Shown piece after piece: positions 1 through 11,600 of a stretch of DNA of 33,386 nt (the first letter of the stretch is position 1; every line of letters starts with the position of its first letter). The stretch is from Lactifluus volemus (lineage: Eukaryota; Basidiomycota; Agaricomycetes; Russulales; Russulaceae), in the NCBI GenBank assembly GCA_022376515.1, contig WTXI01000368.1, positions 1-33,386 on the forward strand, read 5' to 3'. The notes under the pieces were generated by a model, which did not search any database, was not told where the DNA came from, and saw only the letters and a list, made by a program, of their open reading frames with translations. Both the position numbers and the translations under genes were made by a program.

Positions 1-2504
1 GTGCTCAGCATCAAGAATAGTGTCGGTCTTGCATCACGAGCATTGGGATCTCTGAACACATGGCTGCGGCCTGATCAGCAGAAGGTAGGCGGCTCTTATC
101 ATGTTATACCTCATGTAGTAACTATTGGGTACAACTGCAGCAATTGGAGGTTGAGAATCTGTTCGTCTTGGTGGAAGATGCGTTCGCTTTCGTGCGGTAT
201 TTCGGGATGGCAATATCAAGAAGTGTCCCGCATATATATATATCTGCTCTCCCTTTCGCGCCATCCTCTTCCCGCATCGTCGAGCGCCATCATCACCATT
301 TCCCCCACACATTGATTTTGAAACGCGGACAGTTGTCTGATTGGCCAGCATTGGAAATGTCGATTAAAGCTCACGATGGACCAGTCGAGTCTGTCGTATT
401 CTCGCCAGATGGACAGCGGATCGCATCAGCGTCGCGAGATCGCACGATTCGAGTGTGGGATGCTACAACAGGGGAAATTGTAGCGGGGCCTTTTACTGGA
501 CACAGCAAATATGCGTTCTCTGTCGCATTCTCGCCAGACGGGAAACGCATCGCCTCGGCCTCGCAGGACTGCACGATTTGCGTGTGGGATGCTGCAACAG
601 GGGAGGTCGTAGCGGGACCATTTACTGGACACACGAGTTGGGTCAGATGCGTGGCATTCTCACCGAACGGGCAACACATCGCCTCTGCCTCGGACGATCG
701 CACGATCCGTGTTTGGGATGCTGCAACTGGAGAGGTCGTAGCAGGCCCATTTATTGGACACATCGACGTGGTCTACTGTGTTACATTCTCAAGAGACGGG
801 CAATGTATCGCCTCGGCCTCTAAAGATTGCACGATTCGCATGTGGGATGCTGCAACCGGAGAGGTCGTAGCGGGCCCGTTTACTGGACACACCGACCGGA
901 TTATGTGTGTTGTATTCTCACCGGATGGGAAGCACGTCGCTTCAGCCTCGTACGATCGCACGATTCGTGTGTGGGATTCCGCAACAGGAGAGGTCGTAGC
1001 AGGCCCGTTTACTGGACACACCGGTCCTATCTACTCTATTGCATTCTCACCGGACGGGTCGCACATTACCTCAGCCTCGTATGATCGCACGATTTGCGTG
1101 TGGGACTCGGCAACAGGGCAGATCGTAGCAGGGCCATTTACTGGCCATATTGACACGATATTTTCTGTTGCGCTTTCGCCAGACGGGCAGCGCATTGCCT
1201 CGGCCTCGTACGATTGCACGGTTCGCGTGTGGGATGCCAAAAAAGGAGAGGGAAGGGGTTCATTTACTGGACATACCCAATCCATCTTTTCTGTTGCAAT
1301 CTCAGCAGATGGGCAACGGATAGCCTCGGCCTCTCCAGATTGCACAGTTTGTGTGTGGGATGCCGCAACAGGAGAGGTCACAGCAGGTCCGTTTACTGGT
1401 CACACCGATTGGGTCATTTCTGTTTCTTTCTCGCCTGACGGGCAGCGGATCGCCTCAGCCTCGCGAGATGGCACGATTCGTGTGTGGGATACTGCAACAG
1501 GAAATATTTCAGCAGGCCCATTTACCGGACATACTGATATTATCTTCTCTGTTGCATTCTCGCCGGACGGACAACGCATCGCGTCGGCCTCGGAAGATCG
1601 CACTGTTCGTGTGTGGGATGCCATAACGGGAGAGGTTGTAGTGGGCCCCTTTACTGGACACACTGAGGGTGTCTGCTGTGCTGCATTCTCGCCGGACGGG
1701 AAGCGCATCGCGTCTTCCTCGAATGACTGCACGATTCGCGTATGGGATGCTGCGACAGGAGAGGCCGTAGCTGGCCCGTTTACTGGTCACACTGGAGGGG
1801 TCCAATTTATTGCATTTTCACCAGATGGGCAGAGACTTGCCTCAGCCTCGTTTGATCGCACGATTCGTGTGTGGGATTCTGCGTCAGGACAAGTACTAGT
1901 GGGCCCATTTACTGGACACGGGGGTGTTGTTAGGTCTGTTGGATTCTCACCGGACGGGCGGCGCATTGCTTCTGCCTCGGATGATTGCACGATTCGCTTG
2001 TGGGATTCTGCAACAGGGGTGGCCATAGCGGGCCCATTTATTGGACACACTGAGTTGGCCCTCTCCGCGTCATTCTCACCAGATGGGCAGCGGGTCATTT
2101 CGACCTCATATGATCGCACGATTCGCATGTGGGATGCCACAACAAAACAGGATGTTGTGAGCTCGTCTACCGGACTCACCCCATCGACTAATCCTGGTGC
2201 GTCTACTCTGAATGGGCAGCTTATCACCTCGACCTTACGAGATCACACGATTCATGTAGGGAAGCCCAGATTGGAAGATGTTGAGAAACATCACTTTATG
2301 GACAATTTCCCGATCAATGATGATGGATGGATGTATGGGGAAGATGGAGAACTCCTTTTGTGGATTCCTCCGGTTCACCGTCCATACCTTCATAAAGCCA
2401 ACACAGTCTGGATTGCTGGCAAAGACAGAACGGAGGTAGATCTCTCAAACTTTGTGTATGGATTAAATTGGGCTATGGTATACGTTCACAGTTCATCTAA
2501 ATAG
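1..2504 (+). CDS. NLR copy A, 3' part: C-terminal end of NACHT region plus WD40 propellers (partial at left edge)
   Basis: This is the last part of a fungal NLR whose 5' end lies outside the window. Coding begins in frame 1 at base 1, runs to 84, skips a 56-nt intron (85-140, GTAGGC...GCAG) and resumes at 141-2504, ending in TAG. The acceptor at 140 was chosen because the equivalent acceptor keeps frame in copies B and C; an AG at 149 is also in frame here. The last exon is 788 codons including the stop, exactly as long as in copy B. It starts with a linker ([18 protein letters not shown]) typical of NACHT-WD40 proteins. Fourteen WD40 repeats follow, then one degenerate repeat and a conserved tail ([16 protein letters not shown]). 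No stop or frameshift is visible. Family members act in non-self recognition and trigger cell death; that role is inferred here. Confidence 0.9.
366..2171 (+). repeat. Array of 14 WD40 repeats, copy A (unit about 129 bp)
   Basis: Fourteen consecutive repeats fill 602 codons. The consensus is GH, a variable stretch, then [21 protein letters not shown] and PF(T/I). Repeat 7 is one residue short (DAKKGEGRG in place of the usual [10 protein letters not shown]). Fourteen units would make two seven-bladed propellers. Repeats within the array are nearly identical in their framework and differ mainly just after GH and on either side of the Asp in SxDxT. That pattern is expected of repeats homogenised by concerted evolution with selection on surface residues. 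Confidence 0.95.
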
Positions 2505-3886
2505 AGTCACATGTATATATGCAAACTCCGATTAGTGTATCGTACGAATTCAGGTAGCGCCAGCAACTCTGTCTGACATATGGCCAGTAGAATCGTCTTT
2601 CAATATTAGGTCAGGTACAGTCATTGCGGTAAACCCCATGGCATCCTAAAAGCAGTTAGATGCTTGTTTTCAGTTTACTAGCTCTCCACGGAGAACTTAG
2701 GCCATTGCCCAAAAGTTGAACTCTTCTCGGAGTGTCGGATGAGCCTGCTTTTTGTCTCTTGCTCTTTCTCTCTGAAGTCGCTAATGGCATCGTGTATTTC
2801 GTCTGAGACATCATTTTCTGGTTTGCAGAAGATACTGCAGCTGTCCAAAGACATCTAGAGATGGAGTGGTGTGTGTACCAAAGATTTATATGCATACAGT
2901 GACCCAACTTTGTTACGCTGACCGATGCCACATACCCTTCCACTCCCAAGGCTCGGATCTGGTCTGGACTCTGGAAGCCCTGCAGGAAGTAAATGAGGGG
3001 AACAAGGTTCAATCCTTGGCCGTCTGGTATATTGATTATTTGAGGGGTGCATTGCACTGCGCCCGAGCCAGGTCTTGCCTGTGCCATGCAGTTCTGTGGC
3101 CACCTGATGAACCGTCTGAGGCTGCACCTCCAACAGGCGTTCTTGAGGGTTGCCATAGCGTCAGTACGTCGAGGGACGCCGAGTGTTAGTGTCATGGAGT
3201 AGAATTTATGAGTGGACCAGAAATCAAGCTAGGGTGACAGAGAGCGTGTATTGTGTAGGAGTCAGTACGACAACTGCAATTTTTATTTTGGACGACACGA
3301 CGATGACGTCAGGATTTAACAAACGAGTGGCTAGAGAAGCGGAAGGTAAGAATGGCGGCACCACGCACCTAGCGATCCTCTCCTTCCTACTCTTCCGCAA
3401 AGCCAATCCTTGCTCTTCTAAAGGCTTATCAAACGCGCCATGTGACTCCCAGGTTTCATTGAGATATCGGTGAACGAAGTCTTCTCGGAGCATAGAAAGT
3501 CAAAGTTACGGCCCAGTCAGGCCCATACGTCAAAAATGAGAGCTGTCTCAGACAGCCCATGCGGACGGGATTGCCGTCAGAGACTCGGATGTATGCGGAT
3601 GGTTTGATGGAATTGTCACGTGCAATCTTGAGGCCTTGTTGGACACGAGTCGACGAACCTGGATCACGGGCAAGCACGTTGAGACATACTGTTGAGGACC
3701 ATCTAAATACCGATCGCAGCTCTTCTCTGATCAAGTTTGAGAAAGGGTGGTACAGTACGTATCATAAAGTAATTAAATCTCTTATCGGACCTCAGAGCGG
3801 GAAAGAGAGACGAAACAGGTACGCGAAACTGCTGAGTTTGGTCGCGTTGAGCGATGTTCATTCGTCACTTGTCACCCATCCCGTCG
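2505..3886. other. NLR 3' flank, duplicated intergenic block (no gene recognised)
   Basis: This block matches 21282-22674 downstream of copy B almost base for base, with small indels. It begins with the shared 3' flank of the NLR gene. A minus-strand open frame of 179 codons (3195-2656) is broken into pieces in the sister block (21924-21718 and 21706-21485), which argues against a conserved gene. Another minus-strand frame (3734-3456, containing GSSTRVQQGLKIARDNSIKP) has a partly conserved partner near 22470-22300. I recognise no family in either. The TCCCGTCG at 3879-3886 is the unoccupied target of the hAT-type insertion seen in the sister block. Confidence 0.6.
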
Positions 3887-5815
3887 TACGTTGCATGCAC
3901 ACATATACACGCACACCCATCCATTTCCTGTCCTTAAGGAAGATGCTATCAACGCAATATATGACATTTGTGAAAACCAGACGTTCGTCGCTCGCCACAC
4001 GCTATTCTATCCAATCCCAAAGAAACTTGGTCTTCCCCTCCCCGCTTCATCTCCTAGATGCGGATTGAAGGATACAAGGCTATTGTTCGAATGTCAGAGG
4101 AGCATCTTATATGGGTAGAGAGGACGTCTTGGTGCAGCTACTTCAGAGCGGTGGGTGCCACATTCTCTTAGTTTTCTTTTCCCTCCCGACGGAAAAAGAA
4201 TTGCATCTTAATTCATCGACGGTTTCCTCTAACCTCTTTTTTTTTTTCCCTTTTTTCATCAGATGAACCCACAGAGGTTGCGGTGGTCAATTGTCCAGCA
4301 CCTCGAATTGGATTACGCTAAGCGTTCTCTGCGATCAAATCGTTCCTCCAGACGAGTCCACGGAAGACGATGTCAAGGTCACTTGCGCACCCTGGTCGTG
4401 GCGTTCCTCGCAGAAGACGTGCGGAGGCCCCTCCTGACCAATTTGCAGGGCCGAGGGAACATTTGCGCGGAGCAAGACCAAGCGCCGATAGACACCCTCC
4501 TCAAGGTGAGAGAGATCCGTCGTCCCTGATCAACTCTCTTCTGGCGCTGACAAGAGAGTTACGGGGGTTTCGCGCAGTCCGTGTCCACATTTAGTGGCGC
4601 CTCCGCCTCCGCCTCGAAGATTACGAGGGGCATTTTGGTTTTCCTACCCTCCTTCAACAGTGGCCGACCGACTGGATGCGGGAACGAACTATTTCAGGCG
4701 TTCCTTGCGCAGGCTATGTCTTGGGGACCTCGCGCCGAGGCCGATCCCTGCGAGCCAAGAGCGGGCCTCAAACTGTGCGACTTGTGTCCCGCGAAAAAGG
4801 CGTGTTGGACCCTTTCCAGCTTTTGCGCTTCTACTGCTCGCGGCTTGCAGCCACCAGACGGGTCCTGAGTCTGATGAGCTCGTCTCAATGAGGTGTCAAG
4901 TTGTGGACGCATTGGCCATCATCCTTCTGGTACGTTGGTCCGAGACAGCCTGCTACTCGGCACCACCTCTCATTTCCATTCTTTGCGATGCAGGCTTCCA
5001 TTCGAATAGCCCCGTCAGATGCGCAAGCGTGGCGGTCGTGCGAAATGCTCTTGCGAACGTGTCAGCAGGTTGGTGGACCGTGACCTTACAGGAAAGCTGA
5101 CAGACGTGATCTTTTCTTTTTATTTCCTTTTGCTCGGTGTCCAGAGGAAGGAAGAGTAAACAAATGGGAACATTTCTGCTCACCTTGCTGATGAAAAACC
5201 GAACCCAGTCCAAAGGGATAGGAGATCTCAGCATAGTCAGCTCTTTTCTTGTTTTTTTTTTCCCTCGCCTTGCTCACCAGTTTCTTGTTGTTCATCTTGC
5301 TAGTCGTTGACCCAGTCCCCCAACCGTCCACACTTCCTGTAAAATCAAATTCGTCGCCGCTCAATCCCAGATATCCACCTTCCTGCTGACGTAATCCTAA
5401 ACAAACGAAAAGCTGAGGAAGAGGATTCAAAGTGTACCGCAAGAACGGGAGGGAGCGCAGAGGCTATCTATCAGAAGACAAGATGCACGACAACGACGTC
5501 AGCCCAGGGACACCTCTTTGCATTCTGCGGGCTCGGGTGCGTCTAGCCCCGGAAGCGGAGCGGAAGACGGTCTTCAGACGAAGTGGCTGAGGACGACCAC
5601 TGTTACTGCGCATGGGAAACGTACAATGTCATTCTCCAGGGCCACGCAGTCGACAGGCGTTGAACTCAAAGTCCTCACCGGCGCTCCAAGCTCAATCCTC
5701 GGATTCTTCAAGGCGGATATCCACCTGGAGGGTCCCCCGAATTTTCGCTAGGGCTCAGTATCAAAGGGACTGCGCGGTTACATTCACATTATCTGCTTGA
5801 AAGGAAGGGGAACGG
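3887..5815 (+). pseudogene. API5-like remnant 1 (type I), decayed
   Basis: API5 proteins are anti-apoptotic nuclear proteins built of HEAT/ARM-like helical repeats. Recognisable pieces in order are EDAINAIYDICEN near 3940-3980, RIEGYKAIVRMSEE after an intron ending near 4062, and QLLQS spliced to DEPTEVAVV at 4263. Next come LRTLVVAFLAEDVRRPLL near 4384-4440, LKLCDLCP and RFYC regions around 4770-4840, and a C-terminal GxSIKGxA-like end near 5755-5815. It is a pseudogene. The segment between VER and DVLVQL (about 4118-4128) is 7 nt shorter than in the type II copies and shifts frame. The upstream helix (KFFKPFPD in type II) is replaced by a CACACATATACAC-rich stretch. The middle exon is shortened, so RFYC joins directly to RLAATRRV. 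Similarity was judged by eye from family motifs. Confidence 0.65.
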
Positions 5816-6253
5816 GACGTGGGGCCATTTGTTAATGATTCGTGCAGGGTCCTATAGCGGAGCGCATCGTCATTGTATACGGGACTATGTAGTTGACTGT
5901 CATGCACCAATTGCATTCATATCTCTTGCTTTTTTATTCCTTTCTGTGTGCCTTCTGCTGCTTCAAGTTGTATACCACGATTTATCAACAATTGGTTGAG
6001 ATTTTGCTTCAATCTCGCGAGCATCCCTCACAAATCAAGATACGGTACATCCGCATCCACGTCCTCGTGCCAAAATCCTGAATTAAATTCTTACCAGTGT
6101 GCGAGTCGGTTGTGCATATATCCAAAATTCAAACGCGACGCGGATAACTTACAAGCTTACAGCATTGCTTTCCGTTGGCTACGACGCACGTTTACGAATG
6201 TCATCACCCTCACAGAAAAAGTGCCGTGTAATGGAGATGGTATTGACTCCGAG

Positions 6254-6541
6254 TCAGGTATACATCCCAATCGCATTCGTGGTAGTCTCATTTGTTTTTG
6301 TTGTAGCTTTTCTTGTGAAAGATTTCTTACCTCTGGAAATATTCCGATCAACGCTACCCCACACGTAGCCGACTCTGGTCCGCAATGTCCAGAATTTCCG
6401 CGCTATATCGACAAATGACCTCGATTTCCGCTCAACATCCGAAAGAACAGGCTTGTAAGGTTTACGTCGGAGACAGGGAAGACAGTTGACAAAAAAGAGT
6501 CGATGAGCATTGAGAGGTTTCCCATTTTTCGGTTCCCCCAC
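6254..6541 (-). CDS. Recurrent minus-strand reading frame, unrecognised (95 codons)
   Basis: The frame starts at 6541 with MGEPKNGKPL and contains CLPCLRRKPYKPVLSDVE and ARKFWTLRTRVG. The same frame recurs at 25675-25436 and 28815-28474 and in altered form near 15410-15270, always upstream of an API5-like or NLR block. A splice-donor-like GTAAGA follows ATATTTCCAGAG at about 6328 on the minus strand. Conservation could simply reflect recent duplication of the DNA, so the coding call is weak. It could also be a fragment of a gene or the antisense of a promoter region. Confidence 0.25.
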   Translation of the reverse strand: MGEPKNGKPLNAHRLFFVNCLPCLRRKPYKPVLSDVERKSRSFVDIARKFWTLRTRVGYVWGSVDRNISRGKKSFTRKATTKTNETTTNAIGMYT

Positions 6542-6904
6542 CGAACTAAGTTATAGTAAAACAGTCTGGGTGAACGTTAACGGTGAACGGCCCGGGGGAA
6601 CGTAGGATTGCCCTGGCCGCCGATGACGAAGGCACGTCCTTCATCGGACTCCTCTGGCCTTCCGCGGCCAATCTCTCCTCCTCCTCGGCATCCAGAAACT
6701 CCTCCAAAATGGGCAATACACTGCAACAGTTTGAGGGACAATGTCAATCTTCAAATTGAGGCCTGCAGCTGCAAGACACGAGTCGATGAACCCGAGGGTG
6801 GGGCCGATCTTGAGATGGAGATAGCCAACTACGATTACGGGCATGCAAGTTGACATGTACATAGTATCACAATCGGTAGGTATGGTTGTGATGACCAGTA
6901 TATA

Positions 6905-6907
6905 GTT
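6905..6907. repeat. Target-site duplication GTT, left of CACTA element
   Basis: GTT precedes the CACTA terminus and is repeated at 12375-12377. The equivalent unoccupied site at 26009-26011 has a single GTT. A 3-bp duplication is the norm for CACTA (CMC/EnSpm) transposons. Confidence 0.95.
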
Positions 6908-6930
6908 CACTATGCGCCCAAGAACGGGTT
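6908..6930 (+). repeat. CACTA left terminal inverted repeat
   Basis: The sequence pairs with 12374-12352 read on the other strand, with one mismatch in 23 bases. It begins CACTATGCGCCCAA. Confidence 0.95.
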
Positions 6931-6959
6931 TTAATAACCCAAGTTTTTGGGTTCTAAAG

Positions 6960-7345
6960 CGTCTGAAATGATAGGAATTATAACCCAATTAACTGGTACC
7001 ACTGGGTAAAAATGAGTCGTTTTAAAACAGGTTCATTTGAGTCGTTTACTGTCCAAATAACCCGTCAATTTCATCACTGAAAATGACAACCCGGTACTTG
7101 TTTAACGAGGGAAAATGACTCATATGAAAGGGCTCTTTTCACCAGTAAAACAACTTCAAAAATTAACATGAAAACGTGTTTTTTTGACAATTAATCTATG
7201 TTCCATAAAACTCGGAATAACGTGTAAAAATGACTCAGAAAATGGGTTCATATGTTTGGGTGAAAAAACTCGAAATATGGGGGTAAAATATCTCGGAATT
7301 TGGTGTAAAAATGAGTCAGAATAAAGGGTAAATAAAACTTGATAT
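6960..7345. repeat. Left subterminal region with AAAATGA(G/C)TC motifs
   Basis: The motif AAAATGA(G/C)TC occurs at about 7009-7018, 7112-7121, 7227-7236 and 7308-7317. It is interspersed with ACCCG- and CTCGGAAT-like stretches in an AT-rich background. Repeated short motifs next to the ends are the usual binding sites of CACTA accessory proteins. No gene is seen here. Confidence 0.65.
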
Positions 7346-7365
7346 AGGGGGAAAACAACACAGCT

Positions 7366-8488
7366 CTAGGCACTAGTACTCGTCAGTGGCATTGCTGACG
7401 ATGATCCCGTGGCACTGGTCTCAGTCTCATCTGTACCCAAGTCACTGTGCTCATCCTCATCATCGCCAGCATTCCCACCCTCAATTCCAACTCCTACGTC
7501 GCTTCCGTTGGTTCCAAAGTCACTGGCATCCGCATTGGCAAGAGCCACAGCAAGGGCGGCACGCTTCCGAGCAGATCGTTTCGAATTTTTGAGGTGTTGC
7601 TTCAGCATTTCAGCACAAGGCCAATATACAGGAAACCGCTTGGAAGTGAGGTACTGGTACTTTTGTCGCATCTGATGTATGATAAGTGTGAGCGGAGGCA
7701 GTGGACCAGTAGACTACTAGACATACCAAAGTGTTTAGGGTTGCGAGCTTTGCATGGTCTTGTTTCTTGTATGAATGCATCTTGTTGATGCCAACACGAG
7801 TTGAGAAGTCCCTTATATCTCTCTAAGTGAGTGAATGACACGAGGTGGAGTTTGTGAATGGAGCGAAGACAAAATACGGACATCGATAAGGCAAGCGATG
7901 ATAGTCACAAGGGCATAGTGTGACGGCATCAGAATCGTGGTGACAACGTGTTGATGGAAAACTTACAAGCATGGCTTTGTATTGCTCCCTGTCGCTGTCG
8001 CTCCCATCCAGTCCCATCGCTTCAATCAGCACGAAGCCTTTGGTTTTGTCCCCCGCCTCACCAGGTGGCTTCTCAATGACGACAATGTCATCACCACGTT
8101 TGCCAGTGGCTTTGCTCAAGCTCGCCAGCGCTTCATCACGGGCCTTTCGAGTGCTTGTGAGCTCAGCTGTGATGGCCTCGATTTGAGCTATCGGAGAATG
8201 CATCAGCATTCTCAACCAAAGCTCTGAAGTCATACCTTGCAATGTTGCCACATCAACATTGGTGAGAGGTTCACCTCGTTCAACCTCATCGGCATTCGTG
8301 ACTAGTGTCACAGGTACTTCAGTATTCTCCTGGCTTGAGATTCCCCTCACTCCTTTCCTGGTAGAGCGAGAGGGTTTCGAACGGGGTGCTTTGCTGGCAG
8401 GGCCGGAAGTGACATTCTTGTCACCGTTTCTCTGTCCTCGAGCTGGGGGTCGTGAGGCCTTTTCTTTAGTTCCACGCGTAACAGGCAT
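7366..8488 (-). CDS. Second CACTA-encoded protein, four-exon gene, predicted 291 aa, unrecognised family
   Basis: Reading on the minus strand, exons are 8488-8236, 8187-7967, 7822-7727 and 7671-7366. The introns start GTATGA, GTAAGT and GTATGT and end in TAG or CAG. The total is 876 nt, in frame from ATG to TAG with no lesion. The 48-nt first intron is stop-free and in frame, so it could be retained. The N-terminal third is basic and Ser/Thr/Pro-rich (RGTKEKASRPPARGQRNGDK), followed by a probable coiled coil (IEAITAELTSTRKARDEALA). A conserved-looking block follows (KRFPVYWPCAEMLKQHL, then a KRSARKRAA basic patch) and the tail is acidic (DDEDEHSD). CACTA elements often carry a second gene whose product binds the subterminal repeats; that role is inferred from position only. 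It lies divergent to the transposase. Confidence 0.7.
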
Positions 8489-8659
8489 TGATGTTCAGTT
8501 GTAGAGGATTGGGGGGTGGTTGAGGGCAGGAGCAAGATCCGTGACTCCGAGTCGAACCCTGGATGTCAACGTTGTCAAGTAAAAAAAACGGCTAAGTTGA
8601 TTCCGCCGCTTATATCACACCACGCCCGCTCACTCCTTGTGCCCACCTTCCAAGTCAAC
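8489..8659. promoter_or_regulatory. Bidirectional promoter between the two CACTA genes
   Basis: Only 171 bp separate the divergent start codons, so both promoters must lie here or overlap the genes. A TATA-like TATATC at 8611-8616 lies 44 nt before the transposase ATG at 8660. No corresponding box is clear for the minus-strand gene. The promoter call comes from layout, not from a recognised site. Confidence 0.5.
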
Positions 8660-11600
8660 ATGGCTCAAAAAGTCCAGTGTCTCTGCCCTTGTGGACGAAA
8701 AGTTGATCAGAAAACACTCCGCCGCCATGTTAGTGGCCGCGCACAGCCCCAAATTCGTGCCTTTCAGGTCTATGGGCATGTTAACACTGGGAGCCCAAGG
8801 ACGCCTTTGCAAAGCCTCAGAAAACAACGGAGGCGTCTGGCCATCTCCCCAAGCACCCCGCTTCATACCACATCCCCAGGACTGCCTCCGTGTGTCAAGA
8901 AACGGCCCTTGAAGTCTCGCAAGCACACACATCGCCGAGTCGGACCGCCGCCATCTCCATCTGGGGATATTCTCCCTTTAGATCCACCCACCCCCCCACC
9001 CATTATAACTGGAAACGATAGTCCATCCTCACCTTTACCTCAGGCCCCTTTTGAGGGCTCCGCCTTGGGTGCGAATCAGGCTGAGTTCGCAAGCGATGAC
9101 ACCTGCGTAATACCCCCCTCCCTTTTTTCAACCCCCATTCCACCACGTGGCCGCCATGCCATTGACTTTGATTCCGATGATATGGGGGGAGATTCTGGTA
9201 GCTCCAAAGGCGATGGTGGTCATGGTACCAGCTCCGACGACGAAATTACTTTGGATTCTTTGCTGGCTCAAGAATATCTGGTTGGTGACTGGGAGGACAT
9301 TAATGAAGACCTATTGCAGCAATTGGAGTTGTTGGGTATGTGGCATTGACTATCTTTATGTTTTGAAGAAACTGAATGTCCTCAGGTGGTGAACAACTGG
9401 AGGAGCCTGACCTCGAGAGCATGCGCCTCTTCTCTTACAAAATTGAAGAGTTCGTAACGGACCGCGCTTACAGCAAGCTCAGATTTGTTTTCCCGGGTAC
9501 AACTATCCCTTCAGCAAAAGAAAACAGGACGCGTGCCGCCTTTCTCTCCGCGTTTAAGGCACAGCGATTTGACTGCTGCATCAACTCGTGTTGCTGCTTT
9601 GTCGGCCCCAATCAAGATCTCACCCAGTGCCCTTTTTGTGATGAAGCTCGCTTCAGTGTGGCTGGCCGCGCTCGTAAACGATACACGTTCATCCCTTTGA
9701 TCGCGCGGCTCATTGGGATGTACCGAAACAAGGAGTGTGCGCTAACGCTCCGTTATCGGGATAGCTACCAGCCTGACCCGGATGGGACGATGAAGGACAT
9801 CATGGATGGCAAGCTTTACCAGAATTTGCGGAAGAAGAATGTCGTTGTCGATGGACAGGTCTTCAATCACAAGTTTTTCTCCGATTGGCGTGACATTGCC
9901 TTAGGCCTGTCAACTGACGGGTTTGCTCCATTCCGACGCCGCAAGCAAACCTGCTGGCCAATTATCGCCACGATTTACAATTTCCCCCCCGAGCTTCGTT
10001 GTCTGCAAGGTATTATCATGCCTCTCGGCGTCATTCCAGGACCGCGTAAACCCAAAGACTTCGACTCCTACTTGTGGCCTCTCGTTAATGAGCTCATGCA
10101 GCTTGCAGTTGGTGTCCCCGCCTTCGACGCATCCACGGGCAGTGCATTTACGCTTCGTGCGTATTTGCTCTATATCTTTGGAGATATACCCGCTGTATCA
10201 ATGGTGATGCGCATGAAAGGTCATAACGGATACCGGCCTTGTCGACTCTGCAATATCACCGGCCTTGGTGTTCCTGGTGCACGCGCGAATACTCTTTATG
10301 TCCCCCACCACCGGAAGAACCACCCCAACGTTATGAACGATCCAAGTGCTGTCCAGACGTATGACATGTCATCCCTACCATTTCGCACGCACAACGAAAT
10401 CCTCGAACAAGCCGAGTCCATTCAATTCGCGCTTACAACAACTGCCTCAAATGACCTTGCCACAAAGTACGGCATCAAAGGCAAATCAATTCTATTTTCA
10501 CTGTCATCTATCAGCTTTCCAGAGTCATTCCCTTATGATTTCATGCATATGATCTACGAGAATGTTCTTCCTAACCTGGTTTCTTTCTGGACTGGAACTT
10601 ACAAGGACCTCAATCACAACGGACATGAGTATTTGTTGGACAAAAAGGTCTGGCAACATGCAGGAAGTGCTGCCGCCGCTGCCGGTTCATCGATACCTAC
10701 CGCTTTTGGACAGCGTCCTCCCAATCCTGAAGCCAACCGCATGGCATGTACAGCTGAGTCTTGGGCGTTCTGGATGCAATACCTTGCTCCTGCTCTCCTC
10801 GAAAACAAGTTCACACGGGCCAAGTACTTTTCTCATTTTCTCCGCTTGATTGAATTGGTCAAGATCTGCACGCAATTCGAGATCACGCGTGACGAGCAAA
10901 GACTTGTTCGGGAAGGTTTTCAAGATTGGGTTAGGGTTTACGAGGAGTAAGTGCCTTGGCGTTTTCAAGCCGCATGTGATTTTAACTGGACCGCAGGCTC
11001 TATTATCAACACAAACCTGAACGTATCTCAGCCTGCCCACTCACCATCCACATCCTCCTCCACATCGCAGATAGCATGGATTGGTGCGGCCCTGTTTGGG
11101 CATATTGGGCATTCCCGATGGAGCGATTCTGTGGCGAACTCAAGATGGCAATCAAGAGCCGCCGCTTTCCTTATCCCGCCATTGATAATCACCTTGTTGC
11201 TGTCGCCCAACTCACCCAGATAAAACTGAAGTACAACTGCATCAAGGAGCTCTCCCTCCATCAGCCAATGGCAACCACTAGGTCTGCGCACATCCCGAGC
11301 AGTCCTAAATGTATGTTGCCGCTTTACACTTTGCCAGACTTGCTACTGATTGTGTCTAGATGAAACCTGCATACTGCTAGCACCCGCACATCCTTCACAC
11401 CTTTCAAAGCACGTTTGTAATCTCGTCATCAACGCCCTTGCGGTTCAATGTGATGTAGATGTCGGACTTATTAAGCGTTATCTTGACGCTGGCCATATCA
11501 AGATCGTCGAGTGGGCAGGCGTTCAGCGCCTAGGTGGTGGCGATATCATGCACAGCTCCTCGTTGCGAGCGTCCCGGCTTAGTGACGATCATCGCGACAC

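Larger units (their letters stand above)
5816..6907. other. Spacer between API5-like remnant 1 and the CACTA element
   Basis: This stretch matches 25000-26011 in the B-C spacer and, more distantly, 14690-15400 and 28055-28820. It starts with the 3' flank of the API5-like remnant. The remainder carries recurrent minus-strand frames, listed separately. On the minus strand near 6790-6600 there is a fragment reading EEFLDAEEEERLAAEG and then MKDVPSSSAA in another phase, also present near 25920-25720; its family is not recognised. The block ends with GTT at 6905-6907, which is the left target-site duplication of the CACTA element. Confidence 0.5.

Noticed and set aside
225..250. ATATATATATAT run as a microsatellite or promoter element
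   Set aside because: It lies within the coding linker (encoding HIYISAL) and is conserved at the same place in all three NLR copies.
2656..3195. 179-codon minus-strand frame downstream of NLR copy A as a gene
   Set aside because: The near-identical sister block after copy B breaks it into pieces, and no domain is recognised.
5948..6418. 156-codon + strand frame after API5-like remnant 1
   Set aside because: It is not preserved in the three related spacer blocks, and its composition (many Ser, Cys, Ile) looks like non-coding DNA.
8543..8560. tRNA B-box-like sequence on the minus strand (GGTTCGACTC) in the CACTA intergenic region
   Set aside because: No pairing T-arm, no A-box at the right distance and no acceptor stem. 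Probably chance.
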